Shown here piece after piece: positions 1-8,703 of a stretch of 40,916 bases of DNA (position 1 is the first letter of the stretch; each line of letters begins with the position of its first letter). Position numbers and translations under genes: made by a program. The notes beneath the pieces were generated by a model. It had not been told where the DNA came from. It did no database searches and worked only from the letters and a program-made list of their open reading frames with translations. Source of the DNA: Acetobacteraceae bacterium (GTDB lineage Bacteria; Pseudomonadota; Alphaproteobacteria; Zavarziniales; Zavarziniaceae); the NCBI GenBank assembly GCA_947379865.1, contig CANCOY010000015.1, positions 1 to 40,916 on the forward strand. The letters run 5' to 3'.

Positions 1-2
1 TT

Positions 3-1613
3 GGTACGCTCAACATGCTGTCGGTTGCCTTTGCGGTGCTGTTTCTGGGCCTGGCTGTCGATTTCGGAATCCAGTTCGCCATCCGCTTCCGCGATGAGCA
101 TTACCGGATCATGTCCTTTGATGATGCGCTGAAGTCCACTGCCGAGCGCGTGGGGGTGCCCCTGCTGCTGGCGGCGGCGGCCACAGCCACAGGCTTCCTT
201 TCGTTCCTGCCGACGGAATACCGGGGCATTTCCGAACTTGGACTGATCTCTGGTGTAGGCATGGGCGTGGCCCTGTTCCTGACCGTCACCCTGCTGCCGG
301 CCCTGCTGACCGTCCTCAACCCGCGGGGCGAAGAAGAACCCGTCGGCTTTGCCTGGGCGGCGCCCATTGATGCCGTGCTGGTGACGCGCCGCCGCGCCGT
401 GCTGACGGGGGCGGCGGTCATTGCCCTGCTGGCAGCGGGCCTCGCCACCCAATTGCGCTTTGATTTCAACCCCCTGAACCTCAAGGATCCCAAAACCGAG
501 AGCATGTCGACACTGATCGACATGATGGCCAATCCTGATACCGCCCCCAACACGCTCGACGTGCTGACCCCAAATATTGAGGCGGCTGAGGCCCTGTCAA
601 AGCGCCTGCGCGCCCTTCCAGAGGTGCGCCAGACAGCCGATCTCATGGGCTTTGTTCCCGATGATCAGGAACAGAAACTTGCCCTGATCGGTGATGCGGC
701 CATGCTGCTGGGGCCAACCCTCGACCCGCCGACGGTAAAGCCCGCCCCGACCACGGACGAAGCCCGGGCCGCCGTTGCCCGCACGCGCGACCGGATTGCC
801 GCCCTGGCGGCCCCGGCCGGTTCGCCGGCGGCCGCCATGGTCACGGCGCTGGACATGGTGGCAAAGGCTGATGAGGCAAGCTTTGCCCGCCTGGCCGCCG
901 CCCTGACCGGCGGGCTGGGCAAGCGCCTTGAGGCGCTGCGCCTTAGCCTCGACGCCGGACCGGTTACGGCCGAGACCCTGCCGCCCGAAATCCGCGAGGA
1001 TTGGCTGGCGGCCGATGGCCGCGCCCGCATTCAGGTTTTCCCCTCGGGCGATTCAAATGACAATGAGGTTCTGAAGCGCTTTGTTGCTGCAGTCCGCGAG
1101 GTTGCGCCCACGGTGACCGGTGCGCCGGTATCGATCCAGGAATCGGGGGCGACCATCATCCGCGCCTTCACCACGGCGCTGGTGCTGGCAGTGCTGGCAA
1201 TCACCCTGCTGCTGGCACTGGTGCTGCGCCGGGCGGTGGACGTCTTTCTGGTGTTGCTGCCGCTGGTGCTGGCCGCCTTGCTGACGGCGGGCGTGGCGGT
1301 GCTGGCGGGGATTGCCATCAACTTTGCCAATATCGTTGCCCTGCCGCTGATGCTGGGCATTGGCGTGGCCTTTGACATCTATTTTGTAATGAATTGGCGG
1401 CTTGGGGTGACGGGCCCGCTGCAATCGGCAACCGCCCGGGCGGTGCTGTTCAGCGCTGCCACCACGGTGGCGGCCTTTGGCAGTCTGGCCATCTCGTCCC
1501 ATCGCGGGACCTCGGGCATGGGCGTGCTGCTGACGTTGTCACTTGGCATGACGCTGGCAACGACGCTGCTGTTCCTGCCGGCCCTGCTTGCCGCCGTGAA
1601 ACCGAGGTCCTAG
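3..1613 (+). CDS. hpnN: Hopanoid transporter HpnN, RND/MMPL family (5' partial)
   Basis: This is the C-terminal part of an inner-membrane RND-superfamily protein of the HpnN type. In Rhodopseudomonas HpnN is known to be needed to move hopanoids to the outer membrane. The reading frame is open to the window edge, so the true start lies upstream. About 536 residues are visible of a family usually near 860-880. The sequence begins inside a membrane-segment cluster (sterol-sensing-like, with a VDFGIQF motif) and continues through a charged periplasmic loop (roughly residues 150-380). It ends with a second cluster of about five hydrophobic segments that repeats the first, including GIGVAFDIYF. Its TAG stop overlaps the TAG stop of hpnK on the other strand within CTAG. 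The neighbouring hpnK-hpnM-hpnA genes support the hopanoid assignment over a generic MMPL exporter. Confidence 0.9.
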   Translation, partial: GTLNMLSVAFAVLFLGLAVDFGIQFAIRFRDEHYRIMSFDDALKSTAERVGVPLLLAAAATATGFLSFLPTEYRGISELGLISGVGMGVALFLTVTLLPALLTVLNPRGEEEPVGFAWAAPIDAVLVTRRRAVLTGAAVIALLAAGLATQLRFDFNPLNLKDPKTESMSTLIDMMANPDTAPNTLDVLTPNIEAAEALSKRLRALPEVRQTADLMGFVPDDQEQKLALIGDAAMLLGPTLDPPTVKPAPTTDEARAAVARTRDRIAALAAPAGSPAAAMVTALDMVAKADEASFARLAAALTGGLGKRLEALRLSLDAGPVTAETLPPEIREDWLAADGRARIQVFPSGDSNDNEVLKRFVAAVREVAPTVTGAPVSIQESGATIIRAFTTALVLAVLAITLLLALVLRRAVDVFLVLLPLVLAALLTAGVAVLAGIAINFANIVALPLMLGIGVAFDIYFVMNWRLGVTGPLQSATARAVLFSAATTVAAFGSLAISSHRGTSGMGVLLTLSLGMTLATTLLFLPALLAAVKPRS

Positions 1614-2482
1614 GGCGCTGGCAGATCGCCATAGCCGACCCGTGGCACCCCGGCGGCATCAAGCGCCGCCTTTACCCGGGGGCTGATCAGGGCCGCAAAC
1701 TCCCCCGGCTGGTCGTAGGTTGGCATCAGGGCGGCAAGGGCCGGGCTGGTGCGGACGGCTGGGTGGGCATAAAGCTCGGACGTGCCCGCAGGCAGATGGG
1801 GGATCAGGGCCAGCAGCCGTGCCTCGGTGATATGCCCGCTCCAGGCCAGACCAAAGACCGCATCCGGCGCCGCAATGCCCGCGCGCGCCAGGCGCCAGGA
1901 CAAAACCCGCGTCCACAGGGCCAGCGCCCGCGCGCCGAGGCCACCACCCAGCCCGGGTTCGGCCTTCTCAAGGGTGCCGCCCGGCTCGAACGGCACGCGC
2001 ATGGCAGCAAGCCCGTGTTGCCGGCCAATGGCAAGGATCAGCCCTGCCACCGTGGGGTGCATCTGCATGTGATTATGGCAGTTCACATGGTCAAGCTTCA
2101 GGCCAGTGGCGCTGAAGGCGGCAAATTGGGCCGCGATTTCTGCCGCCAGCTGGGCGCGTACGCGGGGCCTGAAGAAGAACGAAAAACCCGCACGTACCAG
2201 CTGCTTGGAAAAGCGCCCGTCCGGCCCCACCAGATCCGGCACCTGCGCCGGGGGCAGGACCGGGGTTGCATCAACCAGGGCCACGTGCAGCCCAACCTTC
2301 AGTCCGGGCAGGCGGTGGGCCCGGGCCACGGCATCGGCCACGGCAGGGGCGCCAACCATCAGGCTGGCGGCACTGAGAATCCCGGTCAGATGCGCCTGCT
2401 CAACCGCCTCGTTAACCGCGTCATCGAGGCCGAAATCATCCGCCGTGACAATCAGGCGCCGGCCTGGCGCAGGGGGCGCCAC
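1610..2482 (-). CDS. hpnK: Hopanoid biosynthesis-associated protein HpnK (YdjC-like deacetylase family)
   Basis: About 290 residues of the YdjC/ChbG-like carbohydrate deacetylase fold. The N-terminal TADDFGL motif (about residues 13-19) and the HVNCHNHMQMHP cluster are the expected metal-binding elements. The family is found in hopanoid clusters under the name HpnK; its exact substrate is not established, and deacetylation of a sugar-bearing hopanoid is only an inference. I chose the GTG at 2482, four bases after the hpnM stop, because it gives the family's usual N-terminus just before RRLIVTADDFG. An ATG at 2530 in the same frame would overlap hpnM by 44 bases and add residues not typical of the family. 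It is the last gene of hpnA-hpnM-hpnK and meets hpnN tail to tail. Confidence 0.88.
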   Translation of the reverse strand: MAPPAPGRRLIVTADDFGLDDAVNEAVEQAHLTGILSAASLMVGAPAVADAVARAHRLPGLKVGLHVALVDATPVLPPAQVPDLVGPDGRFSKQLVRAGFSFFFRPRVRAQLAAEIAAQFAAFSATGLKLDHVNCHNHMQMHPTVAGLILAIGRQHGLAAMRVPFEPGGTLEKAEPGLGGGLGARALALWTRVLSWRLARAGIAAPDAVFGLAWSGHITEARLLALIPHLPAGTSELYAHPAVRTSPALAALMPTYDQPGEFAALISPRVKAALDAAGVPRVGYGDLPAP

Positions 2483-2486
2483 GGCC

Positions 2487-3131
2487 TCAGCTCTTGGACA
2501 TTTCAGCGACGCGCTTGTCGAGCAACGCAATCAGGCCAGCCGCGCCGCCCTGGCGCAGAACAGCGGTAAACTCGCTGCGGGTGGTGGCAACCTGGCTGAT
2601 GGTGCCATTGAGGAAGACGTCGGTGATGCGGGGCACCCCGGCAGCATCGGCTGCCATCAGATAATTGAGAATGACGGGATCATCGCCGGCGGGCACCAGA
2701 CGCGTCTGCACAACCTGCCGCTGGCCCTGGATCGCCTTGACCGCACCAACCTCGAACCGCTCGCCATCAAAAGAGCTGAAGCGGTTGGCATAAGTGGCGA
2801 CGGTGTAACGATAGAAGGCCTCTTTCACAGACCGCTTGGTGGCGTCGTCGAAATCGGTCCAGGCCGATCCCACCGCAAGCCGGGTCATCACGTCCATGTC
2901 ATAGGCCTTGGCGACGGCCGGCTCCAACTTCTTCACCCGGCCGGCGAAGCCCAGGGTCTTGCCCTGCTTCATGCTATCGAGCAGCGCGTCATAGAAGGCC
3001 TGGACAGTGCCCTGCGCCGCCACCGCCGGATCTGCCGCCCGGGCAGGTGAATGCCCGCCGACAAGGCCGACAAAAAGCACAAGACAGGCTGCAACAAGCC
3101 GCAGCGGCGAGAAAATCGACGATCTGGTCAT
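2487..3131 (-). CDS. hpnM: Hopanoid-associated periplasmic protein HpnM (MlaC/Ttg2D family)
   Basis: About 214 residues. The N-terminus is a signal peptide: a basic MTRSS start, a hydrophobic core (LVAACLVLFVGLVGG) and a likely cleavage site after ARA, so the protein should be periplasmic. The mature part matches the toluene-tolerance/MlaC family, whose members carry lipids across the periplasm; in hopanoid clusters this member is called HpnM. It lies 66 bases downstream of hpnA and 4 bases before hpnK on the same strand, consistent with one transcript. A reasonable inference is that it works with HpnN, taking hopanoids from the inner membrane. The ATG at 3131 was chosen because the signal peptide starts there; a longer frame reaches 3203 but would run into the hpnA 3' end. 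Confidence 0.88.
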   Translation of the reverse strand: MTRSSIFSPLRLVAACLVLFVGLVGGHSPARAADPAVAAQGTVQAFYDALLDSMKQGKTLGFAGRVKKLEPAVAKAYDMDVMTRLAVGSAWTDFDDATKRSVKEAFYRYTVATYANRFSSFDGERFEVGAVKAIQGQRQVVQTRLVPAGDDPVILNYLMAADAAGVPRITDVFLNGTISQVATTRSEFTAVLRQGGAAGLIALLDKRVAEMSKS

Positions 3132-3196
3132 GTCTGTGAACCTAGTATCGCGCCTTGGGGGCTGCAAGGGATAGGCAGCCTTCAAAGCATCGCCCG

Positions 3197-4180
3197 TCAA
3201 CAATAATTATTGGAACGAAACCAGGCAAAGGCGTCGGCAATGGCCTGCTCCGCCGGGCGGGGGGCATAGCCCAGCTGCGCCTGCGCTTTTGCGGACGAGA
3301 AATACATCTTCTTTCGCGCCATGCGGACCCCGTCGACCGTGGCAAAGGGCTCAGCCCCCGTCAGGCGGGCCCAGGCCTCGGCCACATAGGCAATGGGCAG
3401 CACCAGCCCATGGGGCAACTGGATGGTGGGCGGCTTGCGCCCGGCAAGCCCGGCCACCACGGCCAGGATCTGGCCAAGCGAGAGATCTTCGCCACCCAGT
3501 ATATAGCGCTCACCAGCCACACCCACCTCGAAGGCCCGCAGATGGCCCTCTGCCACATCATCCACATGGGCAATGTTGAGGCCGGTATCGACAAAGGCCG
3601 GGATACGGCCGCAGGCAGCCTCGACGATGATCCGCCCGGTGGGTGTCGGCTTGATGTCGCGCGGGCCAATGGGGGTCGACGGGTTGACGATGACCACGTC
3701 CAGCCCCTCGGCAGCCAGGCCTCGCACCAGTTCCTCAGCGCGGAATTTCGATTGCTTGTAGATGCCCACCATGTCGGTAAAGGCAACCGGCGTCCCTTCA
3801 TCCGACGGGATGCCGGCTGGGTTGATGCCAAGGGTGGCCACCGACGAGGTATAGACAACCCGGCGCACACCAGCCGCACGGGCCGCCCGCAGCAGGTGGC
3901 CGGTGCCCTCCACATTGGCCCGCATCATGGCAGCGGGATCCGGTACCCACAGGCGATAGTCGGCGGCGACATGGAACAGCGCCTCCACCCCGGCAACCGC
4001 TGCGGTAAGCGATGCCGGGTCCAGCAGGTCGCCCTCAACCACATCCACCTCAAGGCCGGCCAGATTGCGGCGATCCCCCCCTGCGCGGGCCAGCACCCGC
4101 ACCCTGTGACCCGCAGCCAAAAGGCGCCGCGCCACGGCAGAGCCAACAAAGCCTGTCGCACCGGTGACCAGGGTGACCAT
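3197..4180 (-). CDS. hpnA: Hopanoid-associated sugar epimerase HpnA (extended SDR)
   Basis: A 327-residue NAD-dependent epimerase/dehydratase. The Rossmann motif TGATGFVGSAVA lies at residues 6-17, the active-site serine region is VVYTSSVATLG, and the catalytic YxxxK pair is YKQSK (about residues 141-145), inside the HpnA-like context DMVGIYKQSKFRAE. HpnA proteins are grouped with hopanoid genes and are presumed to act on the sugar part of the hopanoid side chain or its precursor; the reaction has not been firmly shown. It is the first gene of the minus-strand hpnA-hpnM-hpnK set and is divergent from ispH across 248 bases. The C-terminus overlaps nothing and ends in NNYC. Confidence 0.88.
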   Translation of the reverse strand: MVTLVTGATGFVGSAVARRLLAAGHRVRVLARAGGDRRNLAGLEVDVVEGDLLDPASLTAAVAGVEALFHVAADYRLWVPDPAAMMRANVEGTGHLLRAARAAGVRRVVYTSSVATLGINPAGIPSDEGTPVAFTDMVGIYKQSKFRAEELVRGLAAEGLDVVIVNPSTPIGPRDIKPTPTGRIIVEAACGRIPAFVDTGLNIAHVDDVAEGHLRAFEVGVAGERYILGGEDLSLGQILAVVAGLAGRKPPTIQLPHGLVLPIAYVAEAWARLTGAEPFATVDGVRMARKKMYFSSAKAQAQLGYAPRPAEQAIADAFAWFRSNNYC

Positions 4181-4428
4181 GAATTTGCTCCCGTTTTCAC
4201 CAGCCCTGCAGGCATGAGGGGGGTGGGACGCGGACCTTAGCGGCCCCCCACCGCTGCCTCAACCACGATAGCGGTCGTCAGTAAGACAAGGGTATGGTGC
4301 AATGCAGCGCGCGATGATATGTAGCGTGTCATAATTTGCGGATTCGTGTCGCGGTTGCCCCGGCCAATGGTTGGGAATTCGATTGGCCCACGAACCACAC
4401 CCCTCCCTGCGAGTGAGACGGACAGGTT
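4181..4428. promoter_or_regulatory. hpnA/ispH divergent intergenic region
   Basis: 248 bases between the starts of hpnA (minus) and ispH (plus), so both operons must be driven from here. For ispH an extended -10 element is visible: TGT followed by CATAAT at 4327-4335, with no good -35 match 17 bases upstream. Between it and the ispH start lies an inverted repeat, GGCCAAT (4362-4368) and ATTGGCC (4382-4388), separated by 13 bases. It could be an operator or a leader hairpin. I see no clear hpnA promoter. Confidence 0.4.
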
Positions 4429-5385
4429 ATGGACCACGTCGACGGCACGCCCCTTCGCATCGTTCTGGCAAACCCTCGCGGGTTCTGCGCCGGCGTTGAA
4501 CGGGCGATCGACATTGTTGAGCGGGCACTCGCCAAGTATGGCCCGCCTGTCTATGTCCGCCACGAGATTGTCCATAACAAGCGCGTGGTCGAGGATCTGC
4601 GGGCCAAGGGCGCCATCTTTGTCGAGGAATTGAGCGAGATCCCGGCCGGTGCCGTGACCGTGTTCAGTGCCCATGGCGTTTCCGAGGCAGTGGAGGATGA
4701 GGCGCGCGGCCGGGCGCTGCCCGTGCTCGACGCAACCTGCCCCCTCGTCTCCAAGGTCCACAAGGAAGGCCAGCGCTATGCCGACCGGGGCCTTGAGGTG
4801 ATTCTGATCGGCCACGAAGGCCATCCTGAGGTTGAGGGCACGCGCGGCCGGATTGCCGGTGGCGTGCACCTTGTCTCGTCGGTGGATGATGTGGCGACGG
4901 TGGCGGTGCGCGACCCCTCGAAAGTCGCCTATGTCACCCAGACCACCCTTAGCGTGGATGACACGCGCGCCATCATCGAGGCGTTGAACCTGCGCTTCCC
5001 GGGCATTATCGGCCCCGATGTGCGCGATATCTGCTATGCCACCCAGAACCGTCAGGTTGCCGTGCGCGAACTCGCCCGGCAGGTGGACGTGCTGCTGGTT
5101 GTCGGCGCACGCAACAGCTCGAACTCCAACCGCCTCAAGGAAATTGGTGCGGAACTGGGCATTCCCAGCTATCTGATCAACGATGCGCGCGAGCTTGACC
5201 CCAGCTGGTTGAGCAACGCCGCCACCGTTGGCCTGAGTGCTGGCGCCTCAGCGCCTGAGGCGCTGGTGCAGGAAGTGATTGACGCCCTGCGCATGCTTGG
5301 CCCCATAGAGGTCGCCAATCTTGCGGGCGTTGATGAAAATGTGAAATTCCGCCTTCCGGCGGAATTGGTGGACGCGGCCGAATAA
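4429..5385 (+). CDS. ispH: 4-hydroxy-3-methylbut-2-enyl diphosphate reductase IspH (LytB)
   Basis: A 318-residue iron-sulfur enzyme of the last step of the MEP pathway, making IPP and DMAPP from HMBPP. The three cluster cysteines are present: C20 in NPRGFCAGVERAI, C104 in DATCPLVSKVH and C202 in DICYATQNRQ. The substrate-binding motif HPEVEGT, the SAHGVS motif and the TQTTLSVDD stretch are intact. Length is normal for the family. It is transcribed away from hpnA and followed 52 bases later by hpnH, so precursor supply for hopanoids and the first side-chain step probably share a transcript. An extended -10 promoter candidate lies about 100 bases upstream. Confidence 0.97.
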   Translation: MDHVDGTPLRIVLANPRGFCAGVERAIDIVERALAKYGPPVYVRHEIVHNKRVVEDLRAKGAIFVEELSEIPAGAVTVFSAHGVSEAVEDEARGRALPVLDATCPLVSKVHKEGQRYADRGLEVILIGHEGHPEVEGTRGRIAGGVHLVSSVDDVATVAVRDPSKVAYVTQTTLSVDDTRAIIEALNLRFPGIIGPDVRDICYATQNRQVAVRELARQVDVLLVVGARNSSNSNRLKEIGAELGIPSYLINDARELDPSWLSNAATVGLSAGASAPEALVQEVIDALRMLGPIEVANLAGVDENVKFRLPAELVDAAE

Positions 5386-5437
5386 CCGGCCAAAGCCTGT
5401 AGTTCCAGACAGAACAATCCTTGTACGGAGCGGCAAA

Positions 5438-6580
5438 GTGGGTATTCCCATCATCCAGCAGGTTCGGGTCGGCGCCTATATCATGAAGCAGCGCATGAAG
5501 GGGGTGGCCCGCTATCCCCTCGTGCTCATGCTTGAGCCGCTGTACCGGTGCAACCTGGCGTGTTCAGGCTGTGGCAAGATCGACTATCCCGACGAGATCC
5601 TGAACCGGCGCCTGTCGGTTGAGGAATGCCTGGGCGCGGCAGACGAATGCGGCGCGCCCATCGTCTCGATCCCCGGCGGCGAGCCCCTGCTGCACAAGGA
5701 AATCGACAAGATCGTCGAGGGCCTCGTGGCACGGAAGAAGTTCGTCTACCTCTGCACCAACGCCCTGTTGCTGGAAAAGAAGCTCGATCTCTTCACCCCC
5801 AGCCCCTACCTCACCTTCTCGGTCCATCTTGATGGCCTGAAGGAAGAGCACGACAAGTCGGTCTGCCAGGATGGCGTGTTCGACAAGGCGGTAAAGGCGA
5901 TCCGCGCGGCCAAGGCCAAGGGCTTCCGCGTCAACGTCAACTGCACATTGTTCAACAATGCCCATGCCGACCGCGTTGCCGAGTTCTTTGACTTCTGCAA
6001 GAACGACCTGCAGGTCGAGGGGATCACCGTCTCGCCGGGCTATGCCTATGAGCGTGCGCCCGACCAGCAGCACTTCCTGAACCGCCGCGACACCAAGGAA
6101 CTGTTCCGCGACGTGCTGACGCGCGGCAAGGGCAAGGACTGGGAGTTCTCGCAGTCGTCCATGTTCATGGACTTCCTGGCCGGCAACCAGACCTATCATT
6201 GCACCCCCTGGTCGAACCCGACGCGCAATGTGTTTGGCTGGCAGCGCCCCTGCTATCTGCTGGGCGAAGGCTATGTCGACACCTTCAAGGAATTGATGGA
6301 CACCACCGTCTGGGAGAACTATGGCACCGGCAACTATGAAAAGTGCGCCGATTGCATGGTTCACTGCGGCTACGAAGGGACGGCCGTCGAAGACACCGTC
6401 TCCAACCCGCTGAAGGCCCTGCGCGTGGCCCTGCGCGGCGTGAAGACAGATGGTCCCATGGCGCCCGAGCTTGACCTGACCAAGCAGCGTCCGGCGGACT
6501 ATGTGTTCGACAACAATGTCCAGAAGTTCGTGACCGAAACCGCCCATACGCCAAAGGGCGAGAAGGTGGGCGCCGCCTGA
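5438..6580 (+). CDS. hpnH: Adenosyl-hopene transferase HpnH (radical SAM)
   Basis: A 380-residue radical SAM protein. The cluster motif C-x3-C-x2-C is C38, C42 and C45 in YRCNLACSGCGK, followed by the GGEP motif (SIPGGEPLLH). HpnH joins the 5'-deoxyadenosyl group of SAM to diploptene, giving adenosylhopane, the first step of extended C35 hopanoid synthesis. A second cysteine group near the C-terminus (KCADCMVHCGYEG) is a family feature. The GTG at 5438 is preceded by GGAG at 5427-5430 with suitable spacing and gives the usual MGIPIIQQ N-terminus. It is 52 bases behind ispH on the same strand. Confidence 0.95.
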   Translation: MGIPIIQQVRVGAYIMKQRMKGVARYPLVLMLEPLYRCNLACSGCGKIDYPDEILNRRLSVEECLGAADECGAPIVSIPGGEPLLHKEIDKIVEGLVARKKFVYLCTNALLLEKKLDLFTPSPYLTFSVHLDGLKEEHDKSVCQDGVFDKAVKAIRAAKAKGFRVNVNCTLFNNAHADRVAEFFDFCKNDLQVEGITVSPGYAYERAPDQQHFLNRRDTKELFRDVLTRGKGKDWEFSQSSMFMDFLAGNQTYHCTPWSNPTRNVFGWQRPCYLLGEGYVDTFKELMDTTVWENYGTGNYEKCADCMVHCGYEGTAVEDTVSNPLKALRVALRGVKTDGPMAPELDLTKQRPADYVFDNNVQKFVTETAHTPKGEKVGAA

Positions 6581-6603
6581 GAGCAGCGCCACCAACCGGC
6601 TTC

Positions 6604-6632
6604 AGCATCCGTCGCCCTAGGTGACGGATGCT
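6604..6632. terminator. Hairpin between convergent hpnH and quinone reductase genes
   Basis: A perfect 10-bp inverted repeat, AGCATCCGTC (6604-6613) and GACGGATGCT (6623-6632), with a 9-base loop. It lies between the stop of hpnH and that of the convergent oxidoreductase, and its right arm reaches into the latter's stop codon. There is no T-run, so it may act as a transcript-end stabiliser rather than a classical intrinsic terminator. Confidence 0.5.
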
Positions 6633-7614
6633 AGCGGCCCATCTCGATCACGACCTTGCCGGTTGAGCGGCGCTCCAGCACCTGTTTCAGGCCCTCTGGC
6701 GCGCGTTCCAACGGCACCACATCAGAGATGTGTGGGCGTAGGCGCCCTTCCTGCCACCAGCCGATCAGGGTGCGGAAACTGTCGGCCATCACCTCGGGCC
6801 GGCGCTCGCCATAGGCGCCCCAATAAAATCCGATCACATCGACGTTCTTCACCAGCAGGCGGTTGGCCGCAATCCTTGGCACGTCGCCAGAGGCAAAGCC
6901 GATCAGCAGCACGCGTGCCTCAAAGGCCGCAACCTTGAGGCCGGCATCAAACAGGGCGCCGCCAACGGGATCATAGATTACATCGACCCCCGCAGGGCCA
7001 ACCAGGGCACGCAGGCGCTCCACCAGATCTTCGGCAGATGAATCGATGGTCTCATCGGCGCCGGCGCCGGCCGCCACCGCGCATTTGGCTGCCCCATTGG
7101 CCACCGCAATCACCCGGGCACCCATGAGCTTGCCCAGTTCGACCGCCGTCAGCCCGACGCCGCCCGAGGCGCCAAGAACCAGCAGCGTCTCCCCCGGCTG
7201 CAAGCGGGCGCGGTGGGCCAATCCCAGATGGGATGTGCCATAAGCAATGGGGAAGGCCGCCCCTTCAACCCAGCCAATTTCGTCCGGCAGGGCCACGGTC
7301 CGGCTGGCCGGTGCGAGGGCAATTTCGCCATAGCCCCCCTGCCCGGTCATGGCGATGACCCGGTCACCAACCCGGAACGAAGTAACCCCGGTGCCAAGCG
7401 CCACAACGGTGCCCGCCACCTCCAGCCCCGGGACGAACGGCACTGTCGGCTGGGCCTGATAGCGCCCCTCCAGCAGCAGACCATCGGCAAAGTTGATGCC
7501 GCATGCCCCCACACGGATCGCCACCTCACCCGGGCCGGGCAGAGGCGCCTCGATATCGGACAGAACAAGACCATCCGGCCCCTGACCAAGTGCGTTACAG
7601 AGCCACGCCTTCAT
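6631..7614 (-). CDS. NADPH:quinone oxidoreductase-like protein (zinc-independent MDR family)
   Basis: About 327 residues of the medium-chain dehydrogenase/reductase superfamily, quinone-oxidoreductase branch. The N-terminal GroES-like domain carries GEVAIRVGACGINFADGLLLEGRYQ split over its first 60 residues. The nucleotide-binding domain has LVLGASGGVGLTAVELGK. The cysteine/histidine zinc ligands of alcohol dehydrogenases are absent, as expected for quinone reductases. The start at 7614 (MKAWLC) is preferred to the ATG at 7620 because a GGGGGA ribosome-binding sequence lies just upstream with better spacing; the two differ by two residues. It is convergent with hpnH and lies 99 bases downstream of the FkbM gene on the same strand. 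Its physiological substrate cannot be told from sequence. Confidence 0.85.
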   Translation of the reverse strand: MKAWLCNALGQGPDGLVLSDIEAPLPGPGEVAIRVGACGINFADGLLLEGRYQAQPTVPFVPGLEVAGTVVALGTGVTSFRVGDRVIAMTGQGGYGEIALAPASRTVALPDEIGWVEGAAFPIAYGTSHLGLAHRARLQPGETLLVLGASGGVGLTAVELGKLMGARVIAVANGAAKCAVAAGAGADETIDSSAEDLVERLRALVGPAGVDVIYDPVGGALFDAGLKVAAFEARVLLIGFASGDVPRIAANRLLVKNVDVIGFYWGAYGERRPEVMADSFRTLIGWWQEGRLRPHISDVVPLERAPEGLKQVLERRSTGKVVIEMGR

Positions 7615-7713
7615 GGCCATTCCCCCATGCTGCCACCGGTTCAATCCGGCGACACCAGAAAGCCTCAAGCGGCAGGCAGGTGCAATGCCCGCGGGGGCCA
7701 GCGATGCTGGCGC

Positions 7714-8532
7714 TCAGGCAACGGTCAGCACGCCATCCTGAAACGTAATGGATGTGCCAAGGGGATCGTCACGATGCAGGGCAAGCAGGTTGATGCCAAG
7801 GTCCATGGTCGTGTAACCGGCGCTGCTCAAGGCAGCTTCAAGTGCGGCGCGGTCTGTCTTGATGACCTCGACCAGCAGCACGGGCTTGCAGCGTGCAAGG
7901 GTTGCGACGGCGCCATCCAGCACCTCCATTTCCATGCCCTCGACATCGATCTTGATAAGATCAACCCGCCGTAGTTTGAAAGAGTCGATGGAGACCATGT
8001 CGACTGGCTTCAGGCGAGCGTCGGAATAATCGATTTTCTGGCCGATGAACTCGTTTCCCTCACTCTGACGCAGTTCGAGACTGCCAAAGCTGGAGGGCAC
8101 CAGATAATCGGGCTCCGGGATGTTAAGGGTGCCGCACATGGCCCCCACGGCGGCATATCGGGCACGGGCATTCAGGCAGTTGTTGATGGCGATGTTGCCG
8201 GCGAGCGCATAGAAAACCCGTTCCTGGGCCTCAAACGCCAGCACATCCCCCCAGCCCGTCATGGCCTTGGCCCATTCAATTGAATGGACACCGATATTAG
8301 CGCCGCAGTCGATGCCAAAAACCCCGTCCCCCCCATGGAACTGGCGCAGCCTGAGGAGGATGAGCGCCAGGTCGATCTCAGACTGATCAAAGCTTGCGGT
8401 CGTCAGGATCTGGTGGCCGACCCCGTACCCTCTGTCTGGACCGGTCATGTGATAGTCATTGCGATTGACGATCATGGTTCCGTGGTTGCTGGAAGCCAGA
8501 ACGAACGGAAGGGGACGCAAAACAGCAGGCAT
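7714..8532 (-). CDS. FkbM family SAM-dependent methyltransferase
   Basis: About 272 residues. The SAM-binding motif I is FGIDCGANIGVHSIEWAK, and the later stretch RVDLIKIDVEGMEMEVLDGA is the hallmark FkbM motif. FkbM-type enzymes usually methylate hydroxyl groups of sugars, polyketides or lipopolysaccharide, but here no glycan gene cluster surrounds it, so the substrate is unknown. The ATG at 8532 (MPAVLRPLP) was chosen; a second in-frame ATG at 8583 would add 17 unremarkable residues and has no visible ribosome-binding site. It is divergent from the PatZ-like gene. Confidence 0.8.
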   Translation of the reverse strand: MPAVLRPLPFVLASSNHGTMIVNRNDYHMTGPDRGYGVGHQILTTASFDQSEIDLALILLRLRQFHGGDGVFGIDCGANIGVHSIEWAKAMTGWGDVLAFEAQERVFYALAGNIAINNCLNARARYAAVGAMCGTLNIPEPDYLVPSSFGSLELRQSEGNEFIGQKIDYSDARLKPVDMVSIDSFKLRRVDLIKIDVEGMEMEVLDGAVATLARCKPVLLVEVIKTDRAALEAALSSAGYTTMDLGINLLALHRDDPLGTSITFQDGVLTVA

Positions 8533-8703
8533 GGATAACCCCGGAATGCAGCAGCCGGCAGAACGCCCGGCGCCGGGGATCATTCAGCGAGGAAGGTTAA
8601 TTTTAGGTTTCTTGCGTCACGCTTGCTGGGCCTGGAACGCGGGAACACCACGCGCCGCAGAAAGCTGCCATCATGTGCCCGGGCCACCGTGGAGTTGCCG
8701 CGC

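Noticed and set aside
3200..3222. AT-rich palindrome CAATAATTATTG near the hpnA end
   Set aside because: It lies in the hpnA coding end before the stop and has no tail or GC stem; likely chance.
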